From: Nitrospirota bacterium
Lineage (GTDB): Bacteria; Nitrospirota; Thermodesulfovibrionia; Thermodesulfovibrionales; JdFR-88
Length of the DNA stretch: 64,000 bases
NCBI GenBank assembly: GCA_021789215.1
Contig: JAJYJS010000004.1
Span: forward strand, 62,001 to 126,000
Reading direction: 5' to 3'
The notes under the pieces are model-generated. The model did not search any database and was not told the origin of the DNA. It saw only the letters and a program-made list of their open reading frames with translations. Shown in pieces: positions 20,598-30,887 of the stretch (position 1 is its first letter; every line of letters begins with the position of its first letter). The position numbers and the translations under genes were made by a program.

Positions 20598-21563
20598 ATG
20601 GGCCTCTTGGGGATAATAAATCAATTCAGGCGCAGGCGGATACTCGTCATCGGGGACCTCATACTGGACAGGTACATCTGGGGAAAGGTGAGCAGGATAT
20701 CCCCGGAGGCCCCTGTCCCTGTCGTCGAGGTGGTGGACGACGAATTCATGCTTGGCGGGGCCGCAAACGTCGCCAATAACATAATCTCACTGGGCGGCAA
20801 GGCCACCATACTCGGCATAGCCGGAAGGGATGCGGCGGGAGAGGAACTCAGAACACTGCTCGCCAAACATTCCATAGACTCCGCCCTTATTGAGGACTCC
20901 AGGCCCACTTCGGTAAAGACCAGGGTCGTAGCACACAACCAGCAGGTTGTCCGCTTCGACATGGAAAGAAGGGACCACCTCACGGGAAGGGAATTCAAGC
21001 GCATGACGGAACTGCTCGATGAACATATGGCCAAATGCGACGCGGTAATCGTTTCTGATTACAGGAAGGGTGTAATCTCCGCCCCCTTGATGAAGCACCT
21101 GCTCAGGAGGGCAAAAGGGCAGAAATTCATTGCGGTCGACCCCAAAGTCGGGCACTTCCATCTTTACAGGAAAGTCTCCCTGATCACGCCAAACGTGCTT
21201 GAGGCGTCGCAGGGTTCCCTGACAGACATAAAAGACGAGGCCACCCTGCTCAGGGCCGGAAACACCCTCCTCAGGAAACTGGGCGCGGGCGCAATCCTCA
21301 TTACCCGGGGAGAGGAAGGGATGAGCCTCTTCAGCCGTGAAGGGGTAAAGCACATCCCCACGGCCGCCAGAAAGGTCTTCGATGTAACAGGGGCCGGAGA
21401 CACGGTTATAGCCGCGTTCACCCTCGCCTACGCGTCCGGGGCCGCGATGGAAGAGGCCGCGGCAATCTCCAACCATGCGGCGGGCATTGTAGTGGGCCGG
21501 GTGGGCACCACAACGGCAACGCCTGAGGAGCTTAGAAAATCCCTCAGGGGAAACCGCGTCTAG
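20598..21563 (+). CDS. D-glycero-beta-D-manno-heptose-7-phosphate kinase (RfaE1/HldE N-domain)
   Basis: 321 aa; ILVIGDLILDRYIWGKVSRISPEAPVPVVEV; FDVTGAGDTVIAAF. Confidence 0.9.
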   Translation: MGLLGIINQFRRRRILVIGDLILDRYIWGKVSRISPEAPVPVVEVVDDEFMLGGAANVANNIISLGGKATILGIAGRDAAGEELRTLLAKHSIDSALIEDSRPTSVKTRVVAHNQQVVRFDMERRDHLTGREFKRMTELLDEHMAKCDAVIVSDYRKGVISAPLMKHLLRRAKGQKFIAVDPKVGHFHLYRKVSLITPNVLEASQGSLTDIKDEATLLRAGNTLLRKLGAGAILITRGEEGMSLFSREGVKHIPTAARKVFDVTGAGDTVIAAFTLAYASGAAMEEAAAISNHAAGIVVGRVGTTTATPEELRKSLRGNRV

Positions 21564-21573
21564 GGGCTGTTTT

Positions 21574-22614
21574 ATGGCCAAGGCTATTGCGCTTCTTTCA
21601 GGTGGACTGGACAGCACGCTGGCCATCCTGCTGGTCAAAAAGCAGGGCATAGACGTAACCGCGATAACATTCCTCACCCATTTTGGATGCGACATATCAG
21701 ACAGTTCCTCCTGCTCCAGGGACCCGTTCCCCGCGTCTGAAAAATTCGGCTTCAGGGTAAAACTCTGCCACCTGGCGGACAAGTTCGTAGACATCGTCAA
21801 GAACCCCAAATACGGCCATGGCAAAAACATGAACCCCTGCATAGACTGCCGGATACTGATGTTGAAAGAGGCAAAGGAGCTGATGAGGCTCACGGGGGCC
21901 GATTTTGTGGTTACGGGCGAGGTGCTTGGGCAGAGGCCCATGAGTCAGCGCAAGGAGACCTTCCCGCTCATAGACAGGGAGGCCGGGCTTTCCGGCTATG
22001 TGCTGAGGCCGCTAAGCGCAAAGCTCCTGAAGCCCACTGTGCCGGAAACAAACGGGCTGGTGGACAGGGAGCGGCTCTGCGATATAAGCGGCAGGACCAG
22101 AAAACCCCAGATTAGGCTTGCCGAGGAGTTTGGCCTCACCGATTACCCCAACCCGGCCGGGGGATGCCTTCTGACAGAGCCCAATTTCGCCTGGAGGCTT
22201 AAAGAGCTGCTCAGGTTCAACCCGGAGCCTTCCATGAAGGAATTGAACCTTCTAAGGGTGGGCAGGCATTTCAGGATGGGCCCTTCAATAAAAATAATAG
22301 CCGGGCGGGACGAGGCCGAAAACAACCGCATAGAGGCGCTCTGCTCTAATGATGACATTCTGCTGAGGGCTGAGGGATGCGGGAGCCCGCTTGTGCTCGT
22401 TACAGGGGAGGGAAAACCCTCCGAAGAAGACATAAAATCGGCCGCCTCCATATGCGCCAGGTATTCCGATGAAAAGACCGCCCCCAAGGTGAGGGTTTCG
22501 GTTCAGAAAAACGGCTCCAGTTTTGAAGTTGAAGCGGCCCCCGCCGACGAGGCCTTTCTTGAGCTTTACAGGGTGCAGAAAAGACCTGAAAAGCCAAAAC
22601 GCATCAAAGCTTGA
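21574..22614 (+). CDS. PP-loop ATPase, ThiI/MnmA-like tRNA-thiolation-type protein
   Basis: 346 aa; ALLSGGLDSTLAILLVKKQGIDVTAITF; MNPCIDCRILML. Confidence 0.75.
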   Translation: MAKAIALLSGGLDSTLAILLVKKQGIDVTAITFLTHFGCDISDSSSCSRDPFPASEKFGFRVKLCHLADKFVDIVKNPKYGHGKNMNPCIDCRILMLKEAKELMRLTGADFVVTGEVLGQRPMSQRKETFPLIDREAGLSGYVLRPLSAKLLKPTVPETNGLVDRERLCDISGRTRKPQIRLAEEFGLTDYPNPAGGCLLTEPNFAWRLKELLRFNPEPSMKELNLLRVGRHFRMGPSIKIIAGRDEAENNRIEALCSNDDILLRAEGCGSPLVLVTGEGKPSEEDIKSAASICARYSDEKTAPKVRVSVQKNGSSFEVEAAPADEAFLELYRVQKRPEKPKRIKA

Positions 22615-23089
22615 TTATCTCTGCCTTCATTGTCCCGGTATCAAGGAGCGCCACCGTCGATTCGCCCTTGTGCAGTCTGGCGACCTTGCCGGGGCTCAGT
22701 ATCAGCGCGCCTGTTTTTTCATGAAACCTGATGTCGGGCCTGTGCAGGTGGCCGTAGATAACGGCATCGAAATCCCCGCTTGCCGCAAGGGACTCCACAA
22801 TCACCGGCTCGTGCATGAGGACGAGCCTTTTGCCCCCGGCCTGAAGAAGGTGGGGCTGGTTGTGGACCCTGCCGCGGGCCTTTTCCTCAAGGAGGAGCTT
22901 GTCTCCGTCGTTATTGCCAAAGATGCCTGCGAATTCAGCCTCAAGGAGGTCAATGGCCTCGAACGTAAACGGCGACACCATATCGCCAGCGTGGAGCACA
23001 AGCCCCGCGTTTTTTGAATTGAAAAAGGAAACCGCCTTCCTTATGGACTCCATGTCGTCATGGGTGTCTGACATTATTCCTATGAGCAC
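22604..23089 (-). CDS. YfcE-type metallophosphoesterase
   Basis: 161 aa; IGIMSDTHDD, HAGD, GNND, YGHLHRPD. Confidence 0.9.
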   Translation of the reverse strand: MLIGIMSDTHDDMESIRKAVSFFNSKNAGLVLHAGDMVSPFTFEAIDLLEAEFAGIFGNNDGDKLLLEEKARGRVHNQPHLLQAGGKRLVLMHEPVIVESLAASGDFDAVIYGHLHRPDIRFHEKTGALILSPGKVARLHKGESTVALLDTGTMKAEIIKL

Positions 23090-23203
23090 GGATTGCTTCC
23101 TCCCCGATTTTTTCCTGACTACAAATTATACTTCACAACCGCTAGTCAAATGAATACTTTTTGCTAGACTATAAACGGATATGGACGCTCCACGGAGGAA
23201 GAC

Positions 23204-24529
23204 ATGGACGTAGTTGCGCTGAGCAGGCTTCAGTTTGCGGCAACTGCCGGTTTCCATTTCATCTTCGTGCCGCTTACCCTTGGCCTTTCAGTCCTGACCG
23301 CATATATGGAAACCCGCTATGTTGTTACCAGGGACAATCTTTATCTTGGGATGGCAAAATTCTGGGGCAGGCTTTTCCTCATCAATTTCGCCCTGGGCGT
23401 GGTTACCGGCATTACGATGGAGTTCCAGTTCGGGATGAACTGGGCGGAGTATTCGAAATACGTGGGCGACATATTCGGCGCGCCCCTGGCGGTGGAGGCC
23501 CTTATCGCGTTCTTCCTTGAGTCCACCTTCATCGGCCTCTGGGTCTTCGGCTGGGACCGGGTCTCAAAAAAGGTGCACGCATGGTCGATATGGCTTGTCG
23601 CGATCGCGACCAACCTCTCGGCCCTCTGGATACTCCTGGCAAACGGCTGGATGCAGCACCCGGTGGGCTATGCGCTGAGGGGGGGCCGTGCAGAGATGGT
23701 AAACTTCGGCGCGCTTGTTTCCAACCACTACGGATGGCTGGAATTCCTGCACACGCTTTCGGCGGGATACCTGCTTTCGGCTTTTTTTGTAATGGGCGTT
23801 TCGGCATATCACCTGTTGAGGAAAAATCACCTTTCATTTTTCCGGAGGTCGTTCAGGGCGGCGGCGTCATTCGCGCTTGCCAGTTCGCTTCTTGTCTTCC
23901 TTTTCGGGGACCTGCAGGGTGTTATGGTGGCAAAGACACAGCCGGCCAAATTCGCGGCGATGGAGTCCGTATGGGAAACGAAGACGGGCGCGCCGTACAA
24001 CCTGCTGGTAATCCCGGACACGGCAAACGAGCGCAACAGGGTAGAGACGCTGGGGATACCAAAATTCCTGAGCTTCATGGCCACACACGATTTTAACGGC
24101 AAGGTGAGGGGGCTGAAGGAGTTCCCGCCGGATGAAAGGGCGCCCCTGCTGCCTGTTTTCTGGAGTTTCAGGGCCATGATCGCCCTCGGCGTGCTCTTCA
24201 TACTGCTTTCAGCCGCCGCTTTCATAAAGTCCAGGAAAGAAACCGGCCTTGAATCAAAGAGGCTTTTTTTAAGGACCATGTTCTTTGCCCTGTTCCTTCC
24301 GTATGTGACCGTCCAGCTTGGCTGGATAGTGACCGAAATGGGCAGGCAGCCATGGATAGTGTACGGGCTCCTTAAAACATCCGATGCGGTCTCGAAATCC
24401 ATATCAGTCTGGCATGTGGCCGGCTCGCTTGCCGGGTTCACGCTTTTATACGGTTTCCTTGTGATAATCGACGTCTATCTTCTGGCCAGGTATTCCAGGA
24501 AGGGGCCGGAGGAGTATGCGGGATATTAG
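23204..24529 (+). CDS. cydA: Cytochrome bd ubiquinol oxidase subunit I
   Basis: 441 aa; MDVVALSRLQFAATAGFHFIFVPLTLGLSVL; WIVTEMGRQPWIVYG. Confidence 0.95.
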   Translation: MDVVALSRLQFAATAGFHFIFVPLTLGLSVLTAYMETRYVVTRDNLYLGMAKFWGRLFLINFALGVVTGITMEFQFGMNWAEYSKYVGDIFGAPLAVEALIAFFLESTFIGLWVFGWDRVSKKVHAWSIWLVAIATNLSALWILLANGWMQHPVGYALRGGRAEMVNFGALVSNHYGWLEFLHTLSAGYLLSAFFVMGVSAYHLLRKNHLSFFRRSFRAAASFALASSLLVFLFGDLQGVMVAKTQPAKFAAMESVWETKTGAPYNLLVIPDTANERNRVETLGIPKFLSFMATHDFNGKVRGLKEFPPDERAPLLPVFWSFRAMIALGVLFILLSAAAFIKSRKETGLESKRLFLRTMFFALFLPYVTVQLGWIVTEMGRQPWIVYGLLKTSDAVSKSISVWHVAGSLAGFTLLYGFLVIIDVYLLARYSRKGPEEYAGY

Positions 24530-24545
24530 AGGAGAGAAATAAAAA

Positions 24546-25541
24546 ATGTTCCAGACCATCTGGTTCATTCTATGGGGTGTCCTTTGGGCCGTGTATTTTG
24601 CGCTCGATGGGTTTGACCTTGGCATAGGGGTCCTCCGCCCGGCCATAGGCAAAACGGATGAGGAGAAAAGGCAGATACTCTCCAGCATAAGTCCGCTCTG
24701 GAACGGCAACGAAGTTTGGCTCATAACGGCAGGCGGAGCGACTTTCGCGGCGTTTCCGGTGACATACGCCCTCATGTTCAGTTATCTGTATACCCCCCTG
24801 CTCCTGATATTGTTTTCGCTCATACTGAGGGGGGTGGCGGTGGAGTTCATCGGGAAATCGGAAAAGCCCCAGTGGCAAAGCGGCTGGTCCGCCGCATTGT
24901 TTTTGGGCAGCCTCGCCCCGGCCCTGCTCTTTGGCGTCGCATTCGGCAACATCTTCCAGGGACTGCCGATGGATGCCCAGGGCTATCATGGTTCTCTCCT
25001 CATGCTCCTGAACCAGTACGGCATACTGACGGGCGCCCTGTTTGTGCTGATGTTCCTTGTTCATGGCGCACTCTGGCTTTCCATGAGGACGGAGGGCGGG
25101 ATTTCGCGCAAGGCAGCAGGGGTCGCGGGAAGGCTCTGGTATCCGCTCCTCGCGGCAACACTCCTTTTCCTGATAGACACGGCCTTTGCCACAAACCTTT
25201 ACGCCAATTACCTGCGTTATCCCGCTTTGCTGATATTGCCGCTTGCTGCCGCCATCTCCCTGCTTGCGATAAAGCTCTTCCAGCTTAAAGAGCGGCATGC
25301 AAAGGCTTTTTACGCCTCTCTCGCATTCATCCTCACGCTTGTGCTGACGGGAGTGGGGGGGCTTTACCCGGAGCTTATCCCTTCCAGCATCGACCCCGCA
25401 TACGGGCTCAATATCAACAACTCTTCCTCAAGCGTCTACACGCTCAGGATAATGACCATAGTTGCCGTTCTTTTTGTCCCGGTTGTAATCGCCTACCAGG
25501 CCTGGGTCTACCGGGTGTTCGGGCGTAAAACCGGGCAATAG
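24546..25541 (+). CDS. cydB: Cytochrome bd ubiquinol oxidase subunit II
   Basis: 331 aa; FALDGFDLGIGVLRP; PLWNGNEVWLITAGGATFAAFP. Confidence 0.95.
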   Translation: MFQTIWFILWGVLWAVYFALDGFDLGIGVLRPAIGKTDEEKRQILSSISPLWNGNEVWLITAGGATFAAFPVTYALMFSYLYTPLLLILFSLILRGVAVEFIGKSEKPQWQSGWSAALFLGSLAPALLFGVAFGNIFQGLPMDAQGYHGSLLMLLNQYGILTGALFVLMFLVHGALWLSMRTEGGISRKAAGVAGRLWYPLLAATLLFLIDTAFATNLYANYLRYPALLILPLAAAISLLAIKLFQLKERHAKAFYASLAFILTLVLTGVGGLYPELIPSSIDPAYGLNINNSSSSVYTLRIMTIVAVLFVPVVIAYQAWVYRVFGRKTGQ

Positions 25542-25645
25542 CCCGGCAAAAAAACGCCAGCCTGCCCCGATTGCCGTCTTATTTGACAACTTTTTTATTT
25601 AAGGTAAACATTTTTACAGGAGGGGGAGTGGAAAGGAGAGCACGC

Positions 25646-25930
25646 ATGGCGACATATGTTATCCTTAGTACTCTGACCGATGAGGGAAGGAAGACGCTGA
25701 AGAACAACCCTCACAGGGTAATGGAAGTGAACAAGGAACTGGAAAGCATGGGGGTCAAGGTGAAAGAGCAGTTCGCGGTGCTGGGCCCTTACGATTTCGT
25801 CAATATCGTCGAAGCCCCGGACAACGAAACAGTCCTCAGGATGTCCGTTGAGCTTGGCTCAAGGGGAAGCGTCCAGATGGTCTCGCTTGCGGCCATCCCC
25901 ATGGAGGAATTCATAACAAAGTTCAAATAA
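25646..25930 (+). CDS. GYD-domain-like protein
   Basis: MATYVILSTLTDEGRKTLKNNPHRV...GPYDFVNIVEAPDNETV; SD and ATG at 25646. Confidence 0.75.
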   Translation: MATYVILSTLTDEGRKTLKNNPHRVMEVNKELESMGVKVKEQFAVLGPYDFVNIVEAPDNETVLRMSVELGSRGSVQMVSLAAIPMEEFITKFK

Positions 25931-25971
25931 TAAAAAGTCCCCCTCCAGAAAAGATAAAAACGGGAAGGAAG

Positions 25972-26205
25972 ATGGCCGGAAAAAAGACCGAAACACTGGA
26001 TGTGAGCAGGCTCGCCTGCCCCGTCAACGTGCTCCAGACCAAGAAGATGCTGAACGGGATGCCCCCCGGAAAGCTGCTTGAGGTAATAACAACGGATGAA
26101 TACGAGATGGATATGGTCTCTTTCTTCAAGCGCACAGGCCACAAGCTGGTCGGCACGAGCAGGAAGGCAGGCAAGGTCTACCTGATGGTGAGGAAGACAG
26201 AGTAA
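25972..26205 (+). CDS. TusA-family sulfurtransferase
   Basis: 77 aa; LDVSRLACPVNVLQTKKMLNGMPPGKLLEVITTD. Confidence 0.85.
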   Translation: MAGKKTETLDVSRLACPVNVLQTKKMLNGMPPGKLLEVITTDEYEMDMVSFFKRTGHKLVGTSRKAGKVYLMVRKTE

Positions 26206-26221
26206 TCTCCCTTAAAATAAT

Positions 26222-28138
26222 TTACCTGAACCCCTTTATGGCGGATGCGGCCTCTTCGGGGTCGTGCAGGACGGTCTCCCTGAGGCGCTTGAACCTTATC
26301 ATCTTTTCCTTGTCAAACCCTGCCGATTCCCTTTGAAGCCTCTCAAGCCCCTTCGCGCTTTCATCCGAAAGCCCAAGCATGCGCCTGTATTTGGCCGGGT
26401 CCGTCTTTATGGAAAAATCCCCTGGGGCCTTCCATTTGTCCCTGAAGTAAAGCCATGACGCGAAATCGCCTATCTTGTAACCGTCAAGCAGTTTTATCGG
26501 GGTTGTATTATGGAGCCCCTCTATCCTGAGCCCTTTTGCATCGGCCACTATCCTGTGTGTGCCATTAAACGGCTCCGCGCCCTGATTGTCCATGAACTGC
26601 CACGTGGACACCGACACCTGGCTCTTTCCTCCGTGGCAGCTCTTGCAGCTCCTGGCCTTGCCGAAGGGATGCGCCGCCTGTTCTATCTCAAGCCAGAGCA
26701 GGTGCTTGTTGTCACTGGGCGTGTTGTCTATGGTGCCCACTATGTAATAGGCGTCCCTGGTCTGCCCGTCCGGCCAGCGGAACATGATTCCAGGCGAAGA
26801 AGGGACGTCTTTCCTGAAATTCGAAAGGCTGTGCGGCCATATCTTGACCGGCATCCACTGCCCCTTCTGGTCTTTCATGATGATGGGCGGGCTTTGAATG
26901 CCGTAATAAAGCGAATACTTATTGAACGGGTTGGGTTTCTCAGCAACGTAGCCCGGCCCCCAAATGGTGAGCTGGTAGCCTCTCAACTGGGTGATATGGC
27001 AGGCCGCGCAGTCCAGTTTCCTGTGGACGCTCCTTGCGAGCGCGTCCTCGGCCTCTATGTGGCAGTCCTGGCAGGTGGCCTTCCGCATCATGTCTCCCAT
27101 GCCAGCCGGGCCCTGGAGGTGGCAGTCCACGCAGAGGATGCCCTTTTTGTAATGCACGTCCGGTTTCATGCCCTCCGGGATGGAGTAGTCGCCACCGATG
27201 TATGTCTCCCCCCTTCTGCTCTGCATGGCCCCCGGATGGCAGATGCTCGTGCCCCTGCCGTAGCCTCCGCACGATTCGGGGAGCGGCCGCCTCACGAAGC
27301 GGTGGGCACCCAGCTTCCTGTCCGGCGCGTAGTGGCAGTCCAGGCAGCCCGCGTGGCAGATATTGCAGAACTTCTGTTTGTCTTCGGCCTGCGCCTTTGA
27401 AAAAGGGACATTTACCTCGTCCATTATCTTTCTGGTGTTACTGTAATCAAATCCGGCGCTGTCAAGCTCCCTGGTGGCTGGAAGGTCGGCGAATGACGGG
27501 CCGCAGTTGTGCGGGCCATAGGGCCGAAGCCAGGTCTTCATTGTGCGCTGCCGGAAGTTCCTGCCCATTATGCTGGTCCTGAACTGCGCCAGTTCCTGAG
27601 GGTGGCAGTCCGGCTTGCCGCATGTCTTTGCCGCAATAGCGGGGTCGAAATTGAAGGTCCTGGGGTTCCTGTCCTGCCACAGGAGGTTCCTCACCTCTGG
27701 CAGGACGTATCCGTCTGGCCCCTTTGGGAGCATCTCCCGTATATGGTCGCTGCCGGTTGGGACAAGCGCCTTCTTGTAAAGCGCGGCACGGTTCAGCACC
27801 TCTCCGGCCTCGCTGATGAACATCGCCTTGAGCATCCCCTTATGCGCCTCGTCTGGGTCTTTCGCCCTCCCGTTTCCCAGATGGCAGTCCCGGCAGGTCA
27901 CGTTAGGGTGGTTGCTCTCCTTCTCCACCATCCCGGGAGTGACATAAAGCTCCGGGTAGCCCAGCCTGGCGAGCTTTTCCCTGTCTCCGTGGCAGGCGAC
28001 GCATTCCGCGCTTGAATCAAGCCACGCCCTGTAAGCCAGCAAGGGGACAACGATAAGGAATTGGCATAAAACGATAACCAGGAACGTTTTGCTTGTAAAA
28101 ATACGTTCCAGAGGACCAGTGCCGGATAACTTTCGCAT
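26222..28138 (-). CDS. Membrane-anchored multihaem c-type cytochrome
   Basis: 638 aa; eight CxxCH (CVACH, CRDCH, CNICH, CLDCH, CVDCH, CQDCH, CAACH, CKSCH) plus possible non-canonical motifs; N-terminal TM. Confidence 0.85.
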   Translation of the reverse strand: MRKLSGTGPLERIFTSKTFLVIVLCQFLIVVPLLAYRAWLDSSAECVACHGDREKLARLGYPELYVTPGMVEKESNHPNVTCRDCHLGNGRAKDPDEAHKGMLKAMFISEAGEVLNRAALYKKALVPTGSDHIREMLPKGPDGYVLPEVRNLLWQDRNPRTFNFDPAIAAKTCGKPDCHPQELAQFRTSIMGRNFRQRTMKTWLRPYGPHNCGPSFADLPATRELDSAGFDYSNTRKIMDEVNVPFSKAQAEDKQKFCNICHAGCLDCHYAPDRKLGAHRFVRRPLPESCGGYGRGTSICHPGAMQSRRGETYIGGDYSIPEGMKPDVHYKKGILCVDCHLQGPAGMGDMMRKATCQDCHIEAEDALARSVHRKLDCAACHITQLRGYQLTIWGPGYVAEKPNPFNKYSLYYGIQSPPIIMKDQKGQWMPVKIWPHSLSNFRKDVPSSPGIMFRWPDGQTRDAYYIVGTIDNTPSDNKHLLWLEIEQAAHPFGKARSCKSCHGGKSQVSVSTWQFMDNQGAEPFNGTHRIVADAKGLRIEGLHNTTPIKLLDGYKIGDFASWLYFRDKWKAPGDFSIKTDPAKYRRMLGLSDESAKGLERLQRESAGFDKEKMIRFKRLRETVLHDPEEAASAIKGFR

Positions 28139-28274
28139 AAGGTTTATTTAACCATAAACGCCCGGACCTGGACAAATCCGGGGCTTTGTTGCCCAACCCC
28201 CCTTTTTAATCTACAATTTGCTTAACCGGCGGCATCTTTACGCTTTTTTTTCAATGCGAAAACGGGAGGGGACG

Positions 28275-30887
28275 ATGGGAAAATTTTTCTTCTCGGGAAA
28301 GAAAAAAAACCTGTTTTGTTTCATTTTTCTGGTTTTCATATCGCTTTCCGGCGCGGCATATCTTCTGGTCAAGAACCTGTCTCATCTCAATTTGAAGGGC
28401 CGGCCCCTGGAGCGGCAGAAGGCACAAGCGCCCACAAAAGCGGTTTTTTCACCGGCAGGGTTTTTCTTCACGGGTTTTGAGCCCAATATGGGTCAGACCG
28501 TCCAGCCGGTAAAATTTCTGATGAGGGGGAACGGCTATAACCTGTTCCTGACCCCTGACGAGGCGGTGTTCGCCTTCTTTAAAAAAACGAAAGCAGGACG
28601 GGTTTTTCCCGGCTCCGGCGTCATCCGGATGAGCTTCGAGGGGGCGAAAAAAAAGGCAAGTATCGCGGGAGCAGGCGAACTCTCCGGGAAAACCAGTTAC
28701 TTCATTGGAAGGGACAAGGAGAAATGGCTCTCCGGCATACCGCTCTTTTCGGATGTGGTTTACAACGGCATTTACCGGGATATCGACCTTGTCTTTCATT
28801 CGGGCAAAAAAAGGCTTGAATACGACTTCGTGGTCCATCCGGGGGCAGATCCGGGGGACATCGCGCTCCGGCTTGAAGGCGCAAAGGCCGTAAACATGGA
28901 CGGGAAAGGCGACCTGGCCATCTCCGGCAGCGCCGGGGAAAAAATGGTCTTTATCAAGCCGGAGGTGTATGAGGAGGCCCGCGGCGTCAAAAAGAAGGTA
29001 GAGGGACATTTTATTATTGAAGGAGATACAATCGGCTTCAGGGTGGCGGGCTATGACCGCAGGAAAACGCTGGTAATAGACCCCTCCATCGCCTACTCCA
29101 CCTTCCTTGGCGGCAGCCAGAACGACGAGGGGCACGGGATAAGGGTGGACGCGCAGGGGAACGTCTTTGTAACGGGGTTCACGATGTCGCCCGATTTCCC
29201 CACGAAGGCCCCGGAGCAGCCGGTGTGGGGCGGGGGGACTTCCACCGGGGACGTGTTTGTCACAAAACTTAACACGGCTGGAAACGCATTGATTTACTCC
29301 ACCTTCATTGGCGGAGCGTCCGATGACGCGGGCAAGGCGATTGAGATAGACCCTGCCGGAGAAGCATATATAACCGGGGTTACAGCCTCCAGCAATTTCC
29401 CCGTGCTCACCCCGTTCCAGGGCACGCTCAAAGGGGCGAGCAACGCCTTTATCGTAAAGCTCTCGGCAAGCGGCACACAGCTTTTGTATGCAAGTTATCT
29501 GGGCGGCGGGAGCACCGACGAAGGGGAAGACATTGCGCTGGACCCCTCCGGCAATATCTATATAACAGGTTTCACCAGTTCAGCCGATTTCCCCCTGCTC
29601 AAGCCTGTAAAGGCCAGTATAGGCGGGGCTTACGACGCATTCATAACGAAGCTGGACCCCACCGGGCGCAAGCTCATCTACTCGACCTTTCTTGGCGGCG
29701 GCAGCAATGACGAAGGCATGGGCATAAAGGCTGACGCAAACGGCGATGCCTATGTTACAGGTGCGACGGCATCCAGCGATTTCATGACCGTAAATCCGGA
29801 GCAGGCCAGTTTAGCCGGGAGCACGAACGCCTTCCTGTCCAAGTTCGACCCGAACGGCGTGCTCTTGTTTTCCACTTATCACGGGGGGGCGGCAGCAGAC
29901 GCCGGGACGGCCATTGCCCTGGATTCAAGCGAAAACGCGTATATAACCGGAAGCACCACCTCTCCGGATTTCCCTGTGCTGGGCCCGGTACGGTCTTACA
30001 GCGGCGCAAACGACGCCTTCGTAAGCAAATTCAGCCCGCAAGGCCGGATAATCTACTCCACATTTCTGGGCGGGAGCGCTGACGACTTCGGATACGGCAT
30101 AGCGGTCGACATCTTCGGAAACACCTACGTGGCGGGACAGACGATTTCTTCGGACTTTCCGTTAGTCAACCCCGTCCAGACGCTGAAGCCTGGCCAAAAC
30201 GCATTCCTGACCGAAATAAACTCAACCGGAACGGCCTTCGTATTCTCCACATTCCTGGGCGGAGGCGGCAACGACGCCGGGTTCGCGGTCATAACGGACG
30301 GATCCGGCTCGGCCTATCTCACCGGACGGACGAATTCACCCGATTTCGCCACCGTCAATTCCATCCAGCCCTATACCGGCGGATATGACGCATTTGTTGC
30401 AAAGATCCGGAGCGCGGCAAACCAGCCCCCCTCGCCTCCGGTGCTTGTAAGCCCGGCAAGCGGCCAGACCGGGGTTGACACGACCGTGACATTCACATGG
30501 GAAAAATCGACCGACCCCGATGGAGACCCCGTGACCTATAACTTCTTCCTCTGCACAAACCCGGACTTTACGGGCTGTTCCCCCTCCGTAGTCTCAAAAA
30601 ACGGCAATGGAGGAAAAATCAGGCTTGCCTCCGTGTTATTATTAAGCATGCCGGTTGCGGGCATATTCTGGGGGAGGAAGAAGAAAAAGGCCTTGTCCTT
30701 CATCGCTCTGGCCGCTTTAGTCGTAGTGGCGGCATCATGCGGCGGAGGGCAAAAAGCCCCGCCCAACCAGGTACAGATAAAGATTACAGGGCTTGCCCAT
30801 AACACAACCTATTACTGGAAGGTTGTGGCCCTGGACGGGAAAGGAGGCTCCGCACAGAGCGAGACCCGCTCTTTCACGACCGGATGA
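28275..30887 (+). CDS. SBBP-repeat beta-propeller secreted protein with interrupted C-terminal Fn3-like domain
   Basis: Repeated YSTFLGG(S/G)..D.G...ITG.T.S.DFP units; signal peptide; ATG at 28275 preceded by GGGAGGGG. Confidence 0.85.
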   Translation: MGKFFFSGKKKNLFCFIFLVFISLSGAAYLLVKNLSHLNLKGRPLERQKAQAPTKAVFSPAGFFFTGFEPNMGQTVQPVKFLMRGNGYNLFLTPDEAVFAFFKKTKAGRVFPGSGVIRMSFEGAKKKASIAGAGELSGKTSYFIGRDKEKWLSGIPLFSDVVYNGIYRDIDLVFHSGKKRLEYDFVVHPGADPGDIALRLEGAKAVNMDGKGDLAISGSAGEKMVFIKPEVYEEARGVKKKVEGHFIIEGDTIGFRVAGYDRRKTLVIDPSIAYSTFLGGSQNDEGHGIRVDAQGNVFVTGFTMSPDFPTKAPEQPVWGGGTSTGDVFVTKLNTAGNALIYSTFIGGASDDAGKAIEIDPAGEAYITGVTASSNFPVLTPFQGTLKGASNAFIVKLSASGTQLLYASYLGGGSTDEGEDIALDPSGNIYITGFTSSADFPLLKPVKASIGGAYDAFITKLDPTGRKLIYSTFLGGGSNDEGMGIKADANGDAYVTGATASSDFMTVNPEQASLAGSTNAFLSKFDPNGVLLFSTYHGGAAADAGTAIALDSSENAYITGSTTSPDFPVLGPVRSYSGANDAFVSKFSPQGRIIYSTFLGGSADDFGYGIAVDIFGNTYVAGQTISSDFPLVNPVQTLKPGQNAFLTEINSTGTAFVFSTFLGGGGNDAGFAVITDGSGSAYLTGRTNSPDFATVNSIQPYTGGYDAFVAKIRSAANQPPSPPVLVSPASGQTGVDTTVTFTWEKSTDPDGDPVTYNFFLCTNPDFTGCSPSVVSKNGNGGKIRLASVLLLSMPVAGIFWGRKKKKALSFIALAALVVVAASCGGGQKAPPNQVQIKITGLAHNTTYYWKVVALDGKGGSAQSETRSFTTG

